From assembly GCF_004337705.1 (NCBI RefSeq), contig NZ_SKBU01000015.1, forward strand, positions 174,676 to 238,675: DNA of 64,000 nucleotides, given 5' to 3'. The stretch's first letter is position 1, and each line of letters begins with the position of its first letter. Below the pieces are notes generated by a model. It was not told the origin of the DNA and made no database searches. It worked only from the letters and a program-made list of their open reading frames with translations. Source of the DNA: Rubrobacter taiwanensis (lineage in GTDB: Bacteria; Actinomycetota; Rubrobacteria; Rubrobacterales; Rubrobacteraceae). Positions 1 to 8,348 of the stretch are shown here, piece by piece. The translations under genes were made by a program, and so were the position numbers.

Positions 1-493
1 CCTGCACCACGAGCACGGTCCCGGCCGAGAGCATCACGCCCCACCCCAGAACCGCTGCGAAGGAGAGGGAGGCCACGAAGTCCAGCGAGCTCTTGAGAGC
101 CAGCAGGCCGTAGTCCCCGGTGAGGCCGTCCTGCAGCGAGCCGAGCACGGTAAGCGGCCCGACGCAGAAGAGGAGGCTCGTGGTCACGAACGCCCGGCTG
201 ACCGGGCTCTTGCCGCCGGAGAACCGCCGCTCCAGCGAGTCTCCGAAGGCCCGGAGGCGGTCCTCGATCCCGACCGCCTCCCCGATCACGAGACCCGCGA
301 CGACGCTCACCAGCGGCACCAGGGGATTGCTGAAATCCAGGAAGTAGGAGACCCCGATCAGCACGGTCACCAGCCCGATGGCGTGCATGGCCGTCCGGCG
401 CATCCGCTCCGGGAGCCGCCTCCCGACGAAGACCCCGAGGCCGCCCCCGACCAACACGGCGACGATATTGATGAGCGTTCCGAGCCCTACCAA
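1..493 (-). CDS. DUF554 family membrane protein, C-terminus outside window
   Basis: The reverse-strand frame opens at a TTG (493-491) inside the last codons of birA and stays open to the window edge, giving the first 164 residues. It begins with the Gly-rich N-terminal stretch VGLGTLINIVAVLVGGGLG, which is typical of DUF554 (YqgA/YdfK-like) multi-pass membrane proteins of unknown function. Hydrophobic segments recur along the visible part. The 7-base overlap with birA implies co-transcription and coupled translation. The family assignment comes from the signature and topology; no function can be given. Confidence 0.82.
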   Translation of the reverse strand, partial: MVGLGTLINIVAVLVGGGLGVFVGRRLPERMRRTAMHAIGLVTVLIGVSYFLDFSNPLVPLVSVVAGLVIGEAVGIEDRLRAFGDSLERRFSGGKSPVSRAFVTTSLLFCVGPLTVLGSLQDGLTGDYGLLALKSSLDFVASLSFAAVLGWGVMLSAGTVLVVQ

Positions 494-1191
494 TGCTCCA
501 CCCGCACCTCGCCGGCGTGGACGCGCTCGAAACCCCCTTCATCCCGCCGCACGACGAGCGCCCCGGACGCGTCTATTCCGGCGGCCTCGCCGGAGACCTC
601 GCCCACCCGCACCCGCCGGCCGCGCAGGTAGTCCCGGGCGGCGTACGCTGCGGGATCGAACCCCAACTCCGGGAGAGCGCTCAGCAGGTCACCGGCCAGC
701 TGCAGGCGGTCGGCGTCCGGAGCGTGCTCCCGCAGGCACGTGCCGAAGGGCGCCCGGTCCACGTTCAGCCCCATGCCGGCCACGGCCACCCGCAAACCGC
801 CGGAGAACACGGTCTCCACCAGGATGCCGCAGATCTTCTCCCCGCCGACGAGGATGTCGTTCGGCCACTTTATCCGCACCCCCTTCACACCGAGCCCCTC
901 CAGCTCCCGCGCCACGGCGAGCCCGACGGCGAGCGGCAAAAGCTCCGGGCGGAACGGCAGGCCGCTCAGGTTCAGGGCGGCGCTCAGGATGAGCGAAGCC
1001 CCCGGCTCGTCGTACCAGGGGCTGCCGCGGCGGCCCCGGCCTGCGGTCTGGTGGTCGGCCAGAACCGCGAAGGGCGGGGGGATTTCGGCGAGGCGCGCCT
1101 TCACCCAGTCCTGCGTCGAGCCCACAGCCCCGACGTGGAAGACGGGAAAACCGGCGGCGGCGCTCAGGGATGAGAGCTCCCGGGCATTCAC
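487..1191 (-). CDS. birA: Biotin--[acetyl-CoA-carboxylase] ligase
   Basis: This enzyme activates biotin with ATP and attaches it to the carrier lysine of biotin carboxylases. The 234-residue protein has only the catalytic domain and lacks the N-terminal DNA-binding domain of E. coli BirA, so it is a class I, non-repressor ligase. Visible motifs are GRGRRG (about 51-56, biotinyl-AMP loop), KWPNDI (108-113) and a Lys in GGEKICGILVE (119). I chose the GTG at 1191 rather than an upstream start at 1221 because a -10 hexamer TATACT lies 7 bases before it, which fits a leaderless transcript. It is divergent from sucC and overlaps the DUF554 gene. Confidence 0.9.
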   Translation of the reverse strand: MNARELSSLSAAAGFPVFHVGAVGSTQDWVKARLAEIPPPFAVLADHQTAGRGRRGSPWYDEPGASLILSAALNLSGLPFRPELLPLAVGLAVARELEGLGVKGVRIKWPNDILVGGEKICGILVETVFSGGLRVAVAGMGLNVDRAPFGTCLREHAPDADRLQLAGDLLSALPELGFDPAAYAARDYLRGRRVRVGEVSGEAAGIDASGALVVRRDEGGFERVHAGEVRVEHW

Positions 1192-1198
1192 GGGTAGA

Positions 1199-1204
1199 AG
1201 TATA
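1199..1204 (-). promoter_or_regulatory. -10 hexamer of birA (leaderless)
   Basis: TATACT reads on the reverse strand 7 bases before the GTG at 1191, so transcription should begin at or next to the start codon. No Shine-Dalgarno sequence and no clear -35 are visible. Confidence 0.45.
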
Positions 1205-1232
1205 GCGGGAAGCGGAAGCACACACTCTTCCG

Positions 1233-1238
1233 TATAAT
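1233..1238 (+). promoter_or_regulatory. -10 hexamer of sucCD
   Basis: A consensus TATAAT lies 38 bases upstream of the sucC TTG start in the divergent birA-sucC gap. No good -35 is seen. A Shine-Dalgarno GGAGGG (1266-1271) precedes the start by 5 bases. Confidence 0.5.
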
Positions 1239-1276
1239 CCGGGACGGCAACCGGCGATCTTCAGCGGAGGGAAGGC

Positions 1277-2422
1277 TTGGATCTCTACGAATACCAAGGG
1301 AAGGAAGTGTTAAGAAGCTACGGCATCCCGACCCTGCGCGGCAGGGTCGTCGAGACCCCTGAGGAGGCCGCCCGGGTGGCCGGAGAGTTCGGCGGCACCG
1401 TGGCGATCAAGGCGCAGGTTCTGACCGGCGGGCGCGGTAAGGCCGGCGGTATCCGGGTGGTCGGCGGTCCCGAGGAGGCCGCCCGGGCGGCGCGCGAGAT
1501 CCTGGGCATGGATATCCGGGGCCACCGGGTGCGCCGGGTACTCGTGGAGTCCGGGGCGGAGATAGCGCGGGAGCTGTACCTCTCGATCACGGTGGACCGC
1601 CGGGAGAAGAAGCCCCTGATCCTCTTCTCCACCGAAGGCGGCGTGGATATCGAGGAGGTTGCCGAGCGGAACCCGGAGGCCATAGTCCGGCTGCACGTCA
1701 ACCCGTTGCTGGGCTTGCTGCCGTATCAGGTCCGGCGCATCACCTTCGCCTCCGGCCTGGAGGGCGGGACGGCCAAGGGGCTGGGCCGGGTGCTGAACGG
1801 ACTCTACGAAGCTTTCTGCGGCAGCGACGCGAGCCTCGTGGAGATCAACCCCCTGGCCGTCACCGAAGAGGGAGAGGTGATCGCGCTCGACGCCAAGGTG
1901 ACCATAGACGACTCCAGCCTGTACCGGCACGAGGATCTCGCCGGCCTTCGAGACGTAGAGGCCGAGGACCCGCAGGAGCGGCGCGCCAAAGAGGTCGGGC
2001 TCCAGTACGTGAAGCTGGACGGTGACGTAGGCATCCTGGGCAACGGCGCGGGCCTGGTTATGAGCACGCTGGACGTGGTGGCCCAGGCCGGAGGCTCCCC
2101 CGCCAACTTCTGCGACGTGGGCGGCGGCGCGGATGCTGAGAAGATCGCGACCGCGCTCGAGATCGTGGTCTCCAACGAGCGGGTCAGGAGCGTGTTTTTC
2201 AACATCTTCGGCGGCATCACGCGCGGCGACGAGGTCGCCAAGGGCCTGCTCGCCGCCTTGGACCGGGTGGACGTGGAGCTGCCGATCGTGGTGCGCCTGG
2301 ACGGCACGAACGCCGAGGAGGGCCGGGAGCTTCTGGCGCAGAACGCACCGGAGAACGTGCACACCGAGGAGACGATGCTGGATGCGGCCCGGCGCACCGT
2401 GGAGCTGGCCCAGGGGAGGTAG
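1277..2422 (+). CDS. sucC: Succinate--CoA ligase, beta subunit
   Basis: Beta subunit of the TCA-cycle succinyl-CoA synthetase, which makes ATP or GTP from succinyl-CoA. The 381 residues match the usual length of about 390. The N-terminus MDLYEYQGKEVLRSYGIP is the standard ATP-grasp opening. EINPLAV (near 190) and the glycine-rich GNGAGLVMSTLD (near 257) are family motifs, the latter in the ligase domain that pairs with SucD. The start is TTG at 1277 with a well-spaced GGAGGG. The stop is 3 bases before sucD, giving a two-gene operon, with a small membrane-protein gene just behind. Confidence 0.96.
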   Translation: MDLYEYQGKEVLRSYGIPTLRGRVVETPEEAARVAGEFGGTVAIKAQVLTGGRGKAGGIRVVGGPEEAARAAREILGMDIRGHRVRRVLVESGAEIARELYLSITVDRREKKPLILFSTEGGVDIEEVAERNPEAIVRLHVNPLLGLLPYQVRRITFASGLEGGTAKGLGRVLNGLYEAFCGSDASLVEINPLAVTEEGEVIALDAKVTIDDSSLYRHEDLAGLRDVEAEDPQERRAKEVGLQYVKLDGDVGILGNGAGLVMSTLDVVAQAGGSPANFCDVGGGADAEKIATALEIVVSNERVRSVFFNIFGGITRGDEVAKGLLAALDRVDVELPIVVRLDGTNAEEGRELLAQNAPENVHTEETMLDAARRTVELAQGR

Positions 2423-2425
2423 AGA

Positions 2426-3304
2426 GTGGCGATCATCGTAGACGAGAGCAGCAAGGTACTGGTCCAGGGCATAACCGGCCGCGAGGGCGGCTTTCACGCC
2501 GGAAGGATGCTGGAGAGCGGCACCCGGGTCGTGGCCGGCGTCACGCCCGGCAAAGGCGGGCAGAAGTTCCGGGATGAGGTCCCGGTCTTCAACACCGTCG
2601 CAGCAGCGGTGGAGGAGACCGGAGCGAACACGAGCGTGATCTTCGTCCCCGCGCCCTTTGCGGCCGATGCCATCTTCGAGGCGCTGGACGCCGGTATCAG
2701 GACCATCTGCTGCATCACCGAGGGCCTGCCGGTGCACGACATGATGCGGGTGGCGAACTACATATCGGAGAACGAGGCGACCCTGATCGGGCCGAACTGC
2801 CCCGGCGTGCTCTCGCCGGAGAAGGCTAACGTCTCCATCATGCCGCGCGAGATCTTCACCCCCGGCAACGTGGGGATCGTCTCCCGCAGCGGGACGCTGA
2901 CCTACCAGATCGTAAACGAGCTGACCCAGCGCGGGATCGGCCAGACGACGGCGGTGGGGATCGGCGGCGACCCCATCATCGGCAGCGACTTCATTCAGAT
3001 CCTCAAGAAGTTCGAGGCCGACCCCGAGACCGAGTGCGTGGTCATGGTCGGCGAGATCGGGGGCGACGCGGAGCAGCGCGCCGCAGAGTACATCCGGCGC
3101 GAGATGCAGACGCCCGTAGTGGCGTACATAGCGGGCTTCACCGCCCCGGAGGGCAAAACGATGGGTCACGCGGGCGCCATAGTCTCCGGTGGTGAGTCTA
3201 CCGCCCAGGCCAAGAGCGAGGCCCTGCGGCGGGTGGGCATCCCGGCCGCCGAGAACCCGAGCCAGGTCGCCGAGCTTGTCGCCGACGCGCTGAGCAGGGG
3301 TTAA
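2426..3304 (+). CDS. sucD: Succinate--CoA ligase, alpha subunit
   Basis: Alpha subunit of succinyl-CoA synthetase. It holds the CoA-binding Rossmann domain and the histidine phosphorylated during catalysis. The 292 residues begin at a GTG (2426) behind an AGAG ribosome site. [14 protein letters not shown] (about 13-26) is the nucleotide/CoA loop, and the active-site His is H248 in [10 protein letters not shown]. It immediately follows sucC and forms the alpha/beta complex with it. Confidence 0.96.
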   Translation: MAIIVDESSKVLVQGITGREGGFHAGRMLESGTRVVAGVTPGKGGQKFRDEVPVFNTVAAAVEETGANTSVIFVPAPFAADAIFEALDAGIRTICCITEGLPVHDMMRVANYISENEATLIGPNCPGVLSPEKANVSIMPREIFTPGNVGIVSRSGTLTYQIVNELTQRGIGQTTAVGIGGDPIIGSDFIQILKKFEADPETECVVMVGEIGGDAEQRAAEYIRREMQTPVVAYIAGFTAPEGKTMGHAGAIVSGGESTAQAKSEALRRVGIPAAENPSQVAELVADALSRG

Positions 3305-3314
3305 GGAGCGCCGC

Positions 3315-3524
3315 GTGCCCGAAGACCCGGAGCGCAGAGAGAGGATCTTCCGGCGCCTGAGCCTGGCTTCGTCCACGATCACCATCCTGCTCGGGGTGGG
3401 CCTGCTGCTCTTCGCAGCCTCCGGCATCGGGCTCTCCCCGGCGCTCAATCTGGTCTTCGGCGTCGTCCTGATCGCCTACGGCTTCTGGCGGATGAGCTGG
3501 GCGCTGCGGCGCGGCAGGGACTAA
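3315..3524 (+). CDS. Small two-helix membrane protein
   Basis: A 69-residue protein starting at GTG, 11 bases after sucD and probably in the same transcript. A charged N-terminus (PEDPERRERIFRR) precedes two hydrophobic segments at about 20-38 and 44-58, and the end is arginine-rich. I do not recognise a family. Its stop overlaps the end of the convergent glycosyltransferase gene by 4 bases. Confidence 0.6.
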   Translation: MPEDPERRERIFRRLSLASSTITILLGVGLLLFAASGIGLSPALNLVFGVVLIAYGFWRMSWALRRGRD

Positions 3525-5089
3525 CCGGGCTTGCCGGGCGAGCCCCGCTCCCCGGCGAGATCGCCGGGGAGCCTCTCGCTCCGGAAGATCCACACCTCAA
3601 CCCCCTTGAACTTCTTGCGGTGGACCCGTTCTAGCTCAAACTCCTTCGCCAGGCTCCCGATGACCCGCCAGTTGGGCCGCATGTGCGCCCTGACGTACCA
3701 GACGCACCGGGGGTTCCTCTCGGAGATCGCCTCCATGGCCCCCGGCAGATGCTCCCCGCTGCACGCCCGGTGCGCGAACTTCAGCGGCAGACCTTCTCGC
3801 CGAAAGTAGTACTCTAGATAGTCCAGCCGGTAGCCGCACCCTACAACGACCGTCTCTTCGGGAACGGGGGTATTCCCGGCCATGTAGGCGACTGCTTCCC
3901 GGTACTGGTGCTTGTCGGGCTCGGAGTAGTAGTCCATGGAGAACACCAGGTGCAAAACGAGCAGCGCCGCCGCGGCAGCCGTAGCGGCGGCCTGCGCTCC
4001 GGCCGGGAGCGGCAGGCGCGCCAGCGCCCGGGCCGTGAGCAGGTACGCCGCCGGGGCCGAGATGAGCAGGGTGCGGAAGAGGAGCACCGGGTCTCCGAGC
4101 AGGGAGAGCACGTAGGCCCCGGCGAAAGGCACGGCCAGCCAGAGCGCCAGCAGCACGCCCGGCGAGGCAAGGAAGCCGCGAACGTCTGCCCCTTCCCCGC
4201 CGGCAAACCCGCGAGCGCCGTCGTAGAGGGCCCGCAGGAGCAGAAACCCGAGCAGCGCCAGCACGGCGGTGGCGATCATCTCGGACCTGCCGAACAGGAA
4301 CTCTAGAAACTCGAGCGGCCGGCCGGCATCCGGCCGGTCCAGCCAGGCTATCGGTTGGTTGCTGCCGAACAGCAGGCGTTCGGCAGTCTGGCGCGCCCAT
4401 GGCAGGTACAGGAGCACCACCGAGCCATAGAGGGCAAACACCCGGAGCAGCGCCCGACCCCGGAAGGCGAAGAGCAGGAGCATCCAGATCCCCTGCATCG
4501 CCACCAGATAGAGCCCGAAGTAGTGCAGATAAGCCGCCACCGCGGCGCTCAGCGCGTACCCGGCAGCGGCCCCCCGCGGGAAGCGACCCTCCTCCAGCCC
4601 GCGCCGGACCTCGAGCCAGAACAGCGCCGTCAGGACCGCAAAGAGGATGAGCGGGGAGTACATCCGGGCCTCCTGACTGTAGTAGACCGGGGCCCACATA
4701 ACGGCCGTCAGGGCAGCCGCGATCAGACCCTCACGGTCCGAATACAGGCGCCGCCCCAGCAGGAAGACGGCCGGTATCGTCAGCACGCCCGCCAGCGCCG
4801 CCGGGAAGCGTAAAACCCACTCAGAGTCTCCGAAGAGCTGCTGCCAGAAATGCATGAAGACGTAGTAGCCGGGCGGGTGGGAGCCCTCTCCGCCGTCGTA
4901 GACCACCGAGAGCACCTCCGAGACGCTCTCACGGCTCCCGGTGTGCCAGGTGGCCAGCTCGTCGGTCCAGAGCGATTCGCGATCGAGACCGTAGAACCGG
5001 AGCGCGGAACCCAGAATGACTATCAGGCAGAGAAGAACCAGAACCCGGAGGTTCGGGCCGGAGCCGCGGATGTCCGTGATCACTCGCAT
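3521..5089 (-). CDS. GT39-type membrane glycosyltransferase (paralogue A)
   Basis: A 522-residue polytopic protein with the GT-C fold layout of dolichyl-phosphate-mannose/ArnT-like transferases. It has one N-terminal helix, then an Asp-Glu pair in the first external loop (D43-E44 in ESLWTDELATW), a HPPGYY motif at H71, about ten further hydrophobic segments and a soluble C-terminal tail. Such enzymes move a sugar from a polyprenyl-phosphate donor to protein or envelope glycan outside the membrane. The 5873-7363 gene is a clear paralogue with the same opening, VALLCLIVILGS versus VLVLLCLIVILGS. Substrate unknown. A palindrome overlaps its likely -10. Confidence 0.82.
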   Translation of the reverse strand: MRVITDIRGSGPNLRVLVLLCLIVILGSALRFYGLDRESLWTDELATWHTGSRESVSEVLSVVYDGGEGSHPPGYYVFMHFWQQLFGDSEWVLRFPAALAGVLTIPAVFLLGRRLYSDREGLIAAALTAVMWAPVYYSQEARMYSPLILFAVLTALFWLEVRRGLEEGRFPRGAAAGYALSAAVAAYLHYFGLYLVAMQGIWMLLLFAFRGRALLRVFALYGSVVLLYLPWARQTAERLLFGSNQPIAWLDRPDAGRPLEFLEFLFGRSEMIATAVLALLGFLLLRALYDGARGFAGGEGADVRGFLASPGVLLALWLAVPFAGAYVLSLLGDPVLLFRTLLISAPAAYLLTARALARLPLPAGAQAAATAAAAALLVLHLVFSMDYYSEPDKHQYREAVAYMAGNTPVPEETVVVGCGYRLDYLEYYFRREGLPLKFAHRACSGEHLPGAMEAISERNPRCVWYVRAHMRPNWRVIGSLAKEFELERVHRKKFKGVEVWIFRSERLPGDLAGERGSPGKPG

Positions 5090-5099
5090 GAGCTGAAGC

Positions 5100-5116
5100 C
5101 CGGATATTGTATCCGG
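5100..5116. promoter_or_regulatory. Palindromic operator-like site over the -10 of the 5089 gene
   Basis: A perfect 7-bp inverted repeat CCGGATA-TTG-TATCCGG covers a reverse-strand -10 hexamer TACAAT (5111-5106). The glycosyltransferase ATG at 5089 is 16 bases downstream. The placement suits repressor control; the regulator is unknown. Confidence 0.4.
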
Positions 5117-5156
5117 CCGGAGGCTGAAAGGAACCCATGCCGGTACCGGGCTCTGG

Positions 5157-5162
5157 TAGAAT
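5157..5162 (+). promoter_or_regulatory. -10 hexamer of the secreted-protein gene
   Basis: TAGAAT lies 31 bases before the TTG start at 5194. A GGGAGGG ribosome site (5181-5187) sits between them. No convincing -35 is seen. Confidence 0.35.
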
Positions 5163-5193
5163 GGATATACATGCCACAGAGGGAGGGTGAGTC

Positions 5194-5865
5194 TTGAACC
5201 GCGAACATCTGGCGCTGAAGGCGGCCATCCTGACTCTGGTGCTCCTGAGCGCGGTCACCGGCCGCGTGGCCTGGGAGGTGGAGCGCGGGAACCCCGTCTC
5301 ATTCAACCTGCCGGGGCTGTTCGCATCGGCCCAGGCCCAACAGCAGTGCACGCCTGTGCAGACGTTCACGGGCACGGGCAACCAGACGACGCCGGTCTTC
5401 AACATAACCGGAGACTCGTTCCGGATCTCCTACACCACCACGGCCGGCACCGTCACCGGAGACGGGAGTCAGGGCGTGGTTTTCGACGTAACCGTGTATG
5501 ACGAGAATGACGAGTTCATCACCTCGGCCTCTCAGGAGAGAGCGGGCTCGGACTCCACCTTCGTGAACGAGGGCCCGGGACGCTTCTACCTTGAGATCTT
5601 CTCCGCGAACGCGGAGTGGTCCGTGGAGGTCGAGGACTGCACCGGCCGCGGGAGGGGATCCGAAAGCCTCTCTCCGGCCTCGCCCCAGTACGACCAGTAC
5701 ACCACCGTCACCCCCGTCCAGACGCCCGAGCGGCACCAGTACCGCCAGCCTGACCGGCTGCTGGAGGCCGGAGGCCCCGGGGATGGCCCGGTACCCGCGA
5801 TGCCGGGCGGTGGATGCCCGGCGGAGTTTCCGCTGGAGCGGGGCGGCCTGTGCTACGCCGGATAG
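5194..5865 (+). CDS. Secreted protein of unknown function
   Basis: A 223-residue protein starting at TTG behind GGGAGGG. A charged N-terminus, a hydrophobic core (about 8-22) and an Ala-rich cleavage region ending ASAQAQ (about 43-48) form an unusually long signal peptide or anchor. The mature part has a beta-rich domain with Thr/Gly repeats (TGTGNQTTPVFNITGD), a Cys pair (QQCTP and VEDCTG) that may form a disulfide, a Tyr/Gln/Pro/Thr-rich linker, and a Cys-containing end (GCPAEFPLERGGLCYAG). It sits between two paralogous glycosyltransferase genes, so it could be their substrate; that is inference. Confidence 0.7.
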   Translation: MNREHLALKAAILTLVLLSAVTGRVAWEVERGNPVSFNLPGLFASAQAQQQCTPVQTFTGTGNQTTPVFNITGDSFRISYTTTAGTVTGDGSQGVVFDVTVYDENDEFITSASQERAGSDSTFVNEGPGRFYLEIFSANAEWSVEVEDCTGRGRGSESLSPASPQYDQYTTVTPVQTPERHQYRQPDRLLEAGGPGDGPVPAMPGGGCPAEFPLERGGLCYAG

Positions 5866-5872
5866 CCCCGGC

Positions 5873-7363
5873 TCAGCCGCCTTCCTTGAAGAGCCACACC
5901 TCCGCACCTTCGAACTCTCTGTGACCGGCCGGCTCCAGCTCGCGCCTCAGGGCGCGCACAACCCCCTCCTCCGGGAGCCGGTCGGCGCGGATGTACCAGA
6001 TCTGCCGCGGTTCCCGGTCCTCAAGCGTCCTGAAGAGTCCCCTCAGCTGCTCCTCCCGACAGCCCCACAACCGAACCCGCAGCGGGGAGCCGCCACGCTC
6101 GAAGTAGTAGTTGAAGTACTCAAGACGGTGAGCACACCCCACGACGACCGCTTCGCCCGGCATGCCGTTTGCGGCTATGTAGGCCGCAGCCTCGCGGAAC
6201 TGCGTCTTCTGCGGCTCGGAGTAGTAGTCTAAAGAGAAGATCAGGTGCGCCAAAAACACGCCCGCCAGCCCGAGTGCGGCCGCGCTCTGTCCCATCGCGC
6301 CCCCCGGCAGCCGGGTTACGGAGCGCGCGAGCAGCAGACAGGCGGCCGGGAGCGAGATGATGAGGTTGCGCTCGGTCAGGATCGGGGAGAACAGGACGGA
6401 GGCCGCATACGCGATGACGAACGGTCCTGAGAGCCAGAGCGCCAGGAGCAGGCCCGGGGAGCGCGGCAGATCGGCGACCCTCCCTTCTTTAGCGGCCGAA
6501 AGGAGGCTGCGCGCCAGCAAAAACCCGAACAGCGCCAGCGCGACGGCCAGCAACCACGCCGAACCGTTGAACAGGAACCGTGCGAAGTCCGGTGCGGCGG
6601 CGGGTTCGGGCGCGGGTATCCACCCTCCCCGCTCGGACGAGACCTCCAGCTGGTAGAGCATCCCCGGCAGCCAGGGGAGGTAGGTTAGAGCCACAGCACC
6701 GTAGATGGCCAGAGCGAGAGCGAGCCCCCTGAGGTTCCGGAGCGCCGGCAGAGCGGCCACCGCCCCCTGCAGCGCCACGAAGAGCAGCCCGAAGTAGTGC
6801 AGGTAGCAGGCCGCGGCGGCACACAAGATGTACCCGAAGACCGTGGTGAGCTCCGGAATCCGCCCCTCGATCAGGCTCCGGGCCAGCGGGACCCAGAAGT
6901 AAGCTGCGGCCAGGACGGCGAGCAGCAGGAGCGAGTAGGCGCGGGCCTCCTGGCTGTAGTAAATCGGGGCCCACATGACGGCCATCATGGCGCAGGAGAT
7001 CAGGCCCTCGCGGCCCGAGTAGATCCTGCGGCCCAGCAGGTAGGTGAGCGGGACCGCAACCGCACCGGCCAGGGCCGAAGGGAGCCGCAGCAGGAACTCT
7101 GTCTCCCCGAGATGCTGCTGGACGTAGTACAGCAGTATCTGGTAGCCGGGGGGGTGGATGTCCGCGGCGACCTCGTCCAGCACCCCGCTCAGGGTGGGTT
7201 GGTTGCCGATCAGCCAGCTTGCGAGCTCATCGTTCCAGAGCGATTCGCGGCCGAGGCCGCAGAACCGGAGCACAGAACCCAGGATGACTATCAGGCAGAG
7301 AAGCGCTACGTGCAGCCCGCTCCCCCTCAGGACGTGAGGGTGCCTGTAGAGGCGCCGGAGCAA
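5873..7363 (-). CDS. GT39-type membrane glycosyltransferase (paralogue B)
   Basis: A 496-residue GT-C type protein, collinear with the 3521-5089 gene throughout. It has the Asp-Glu pair at D45-E46 (ESLWNDELASW), HPPGYQ at H70, LLGRRIYSGREGLI, YYSQEARAYS, repeated transmembrane segments, and the C-terminal tail ending FEGAEVWLFKEGG. Predicted to transfer a sugar from a lipid-linked donor on the outer face of the membrane. It begins 6 bases after the arginase stop and is likely co-transcribed with it. Acceptor unknown. Confidence 0.82.
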   Translation of the reverse strand: MLRRLYRHPHVLRGSGLHVALLCLIVILGSVLRFCGLGRESLWNDELASWLIGNQPTLSGVLDEVAADIHPPGYQILLYYVQQHLGETEFLLRLPSALAGAVAVPLTYLLGRRIYSGREGLISCAMMAVMWAPIYYSQEARAYSLLLLAVLAAAYFWVPLARSLIEGRIPELTTVFGYILCAAAACYLHYFGLLFVALQGAVAALPALRNLRGLALALAIYGAVALTYLPWLPGMLYQLEVSSERGGWIPAPEPAAAPDFARFLFNGSAWLLAVALALFGFLLARSLLSAAKEGRVADLPRSPGLLLALWLSGPFVIAYAASVLFSPILTERNLIISLPAACLLLARSVTRLPGGAMGQSAAALGLAGVFLAHLIFSLDYYSEPQKTQFREAAAYIAANGMPGEAVVVGCAHRLEYFNYYFERGGSPLRVRLWGCREEQLRGLFRTLEDREPRQIWYIRADRLPEEGVVRALRRELEPAGHREFEGAEVWLFKEGG

Positions 7364-7369
7364 AGCCGT

Positions 7370-8278
7370 CTAGCGCGGGACGCTTATTATATGGCGGCCC
7401 ATGAGGCTGGCGGCAAACTCGACCGCAAGAGCGGCCGTTCCGTTCCTGACGTCCAGTATGGGGTTCACCTCCACGATGTCTAGCGAGGTGACGATTCCCG
7501 CCTCGTTCAGCAGCTCCATCAGCAGGTGCGCCTCGCGGTAGGTGAGGCCACCTCGCACCGGGGTCCCAACACCCGGCGCTATCTCCGGGTCTATGACGTC
7601 CAGGTCGAACGAGAGGTGGACGCGCTCCAGGTGCGCGAGGTCCGAGATCGCCTGCCGCACCACCCGCGCCGCCCCGTAGGCGTCTATCTCCTTCATGGTG
7701 TATACGCGGACTCCGGACCCCAGAAGGAGATCGCGCTCCTCACGGTCTATGGAGCGCACGCCCAGCAGAACCACGTCTTCGGGCCTCACGCTGCCGCCCT
7801 CACCCCCGATGCTCACCAGCTCGGGGTGTCCCCGGCCCGTCAGGACCGCCAGCGGCATGCCGTGGATGTTGCCGGAGGGCGAGGTCTCCGGCGTGTTGAA
7901 GTCCGCGTGAGCGTCCACCCACAGCACGCCGGTCCGCCCGGCCTCCGCAGCGCCGGAGACGGTCCCGATGGAGATGGAGTGGTCCCCGCCGAGAAAGACC
8001 GGGAATGCCCCGCGGGAGACGGTCTCCGCCGCCCGTTTCGCGACCCGCTCGCACACCTCCAGAATGGCGCTCAGGTGCCGCGCCCGCTCGTCCTCCTCGA
8101 CCACTTCCGGGATGGGCACCTCTACGTTGCCCAGGTCCGTCACCCGGTGCCCCAGCTCCCGCAGCGCACCCCGCAGGCGCGCGTAGCGGATCGCGCTCGG
8201 TCCCATGTCCACCCCGCGGCGATCCTGGCCGAGGTCCATCGGCACGCCCAGTATCTCCACATCCCTCATCTCACGCAC
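7370..8278 (-). CDS. rocF: Arginase
   Basis: Hydrolyses arginine to ornithine and urea with a binuclear manganese centre. All metal-ligand motifs are present: GGDHS (H100), DAHAD (D122, H124, D126) and SFDLDVIDP further on. Length is about 302 residues, normal for bacterial arginases. I chose GTG 8278 because GAGG lies at a proper distance, whereas the alternative GTG at 8284 directly abuts it. It is followed at once by a glycosyltransferase gene. An agmatinase is possible in this superfamily, but the sequence style favours arginase. Confidence 0.92.
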   Translation of the reverse strand: MREMRDVEILGVPMDLGQDRRGVDMGPSAIRYARLRGALRELGHRVTDLGNVEVPIPEVVEEDERARHLSAILEVCERVAKRAAETVSRGAFPVFLGGDHSISIGTVSGAAEAGRTGVLWVDAHADFNTPETSPSGNIHGMPLAVLTGRGHPELVSIGGEGGSVRPEDVVLLGVRSIDREERDLLLGSGVRVYTMKEIDAYGAARVVRQAISDLAHLERVHLSFDLDVIDPEIAPGVGTPVRGGLTYREAHLLMELLNEAGIVTSLDIVEVNPILDVRNGTAALAVEFAASLMGRHIISVPR

Positions 8279-8348
8279 GGTCACACCTCACAAGCTCTCC
8301 GGAAGGCACGAATGCCGCTGCGCAGGATAGCAGAATCCCTCTTTCGCC

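Noticed and set aside
1310-3448. Reverse-strand frame of 712 codons over sucCD
   Set aside because: Antisense to two conserved genes, with composition of a shadow frame.
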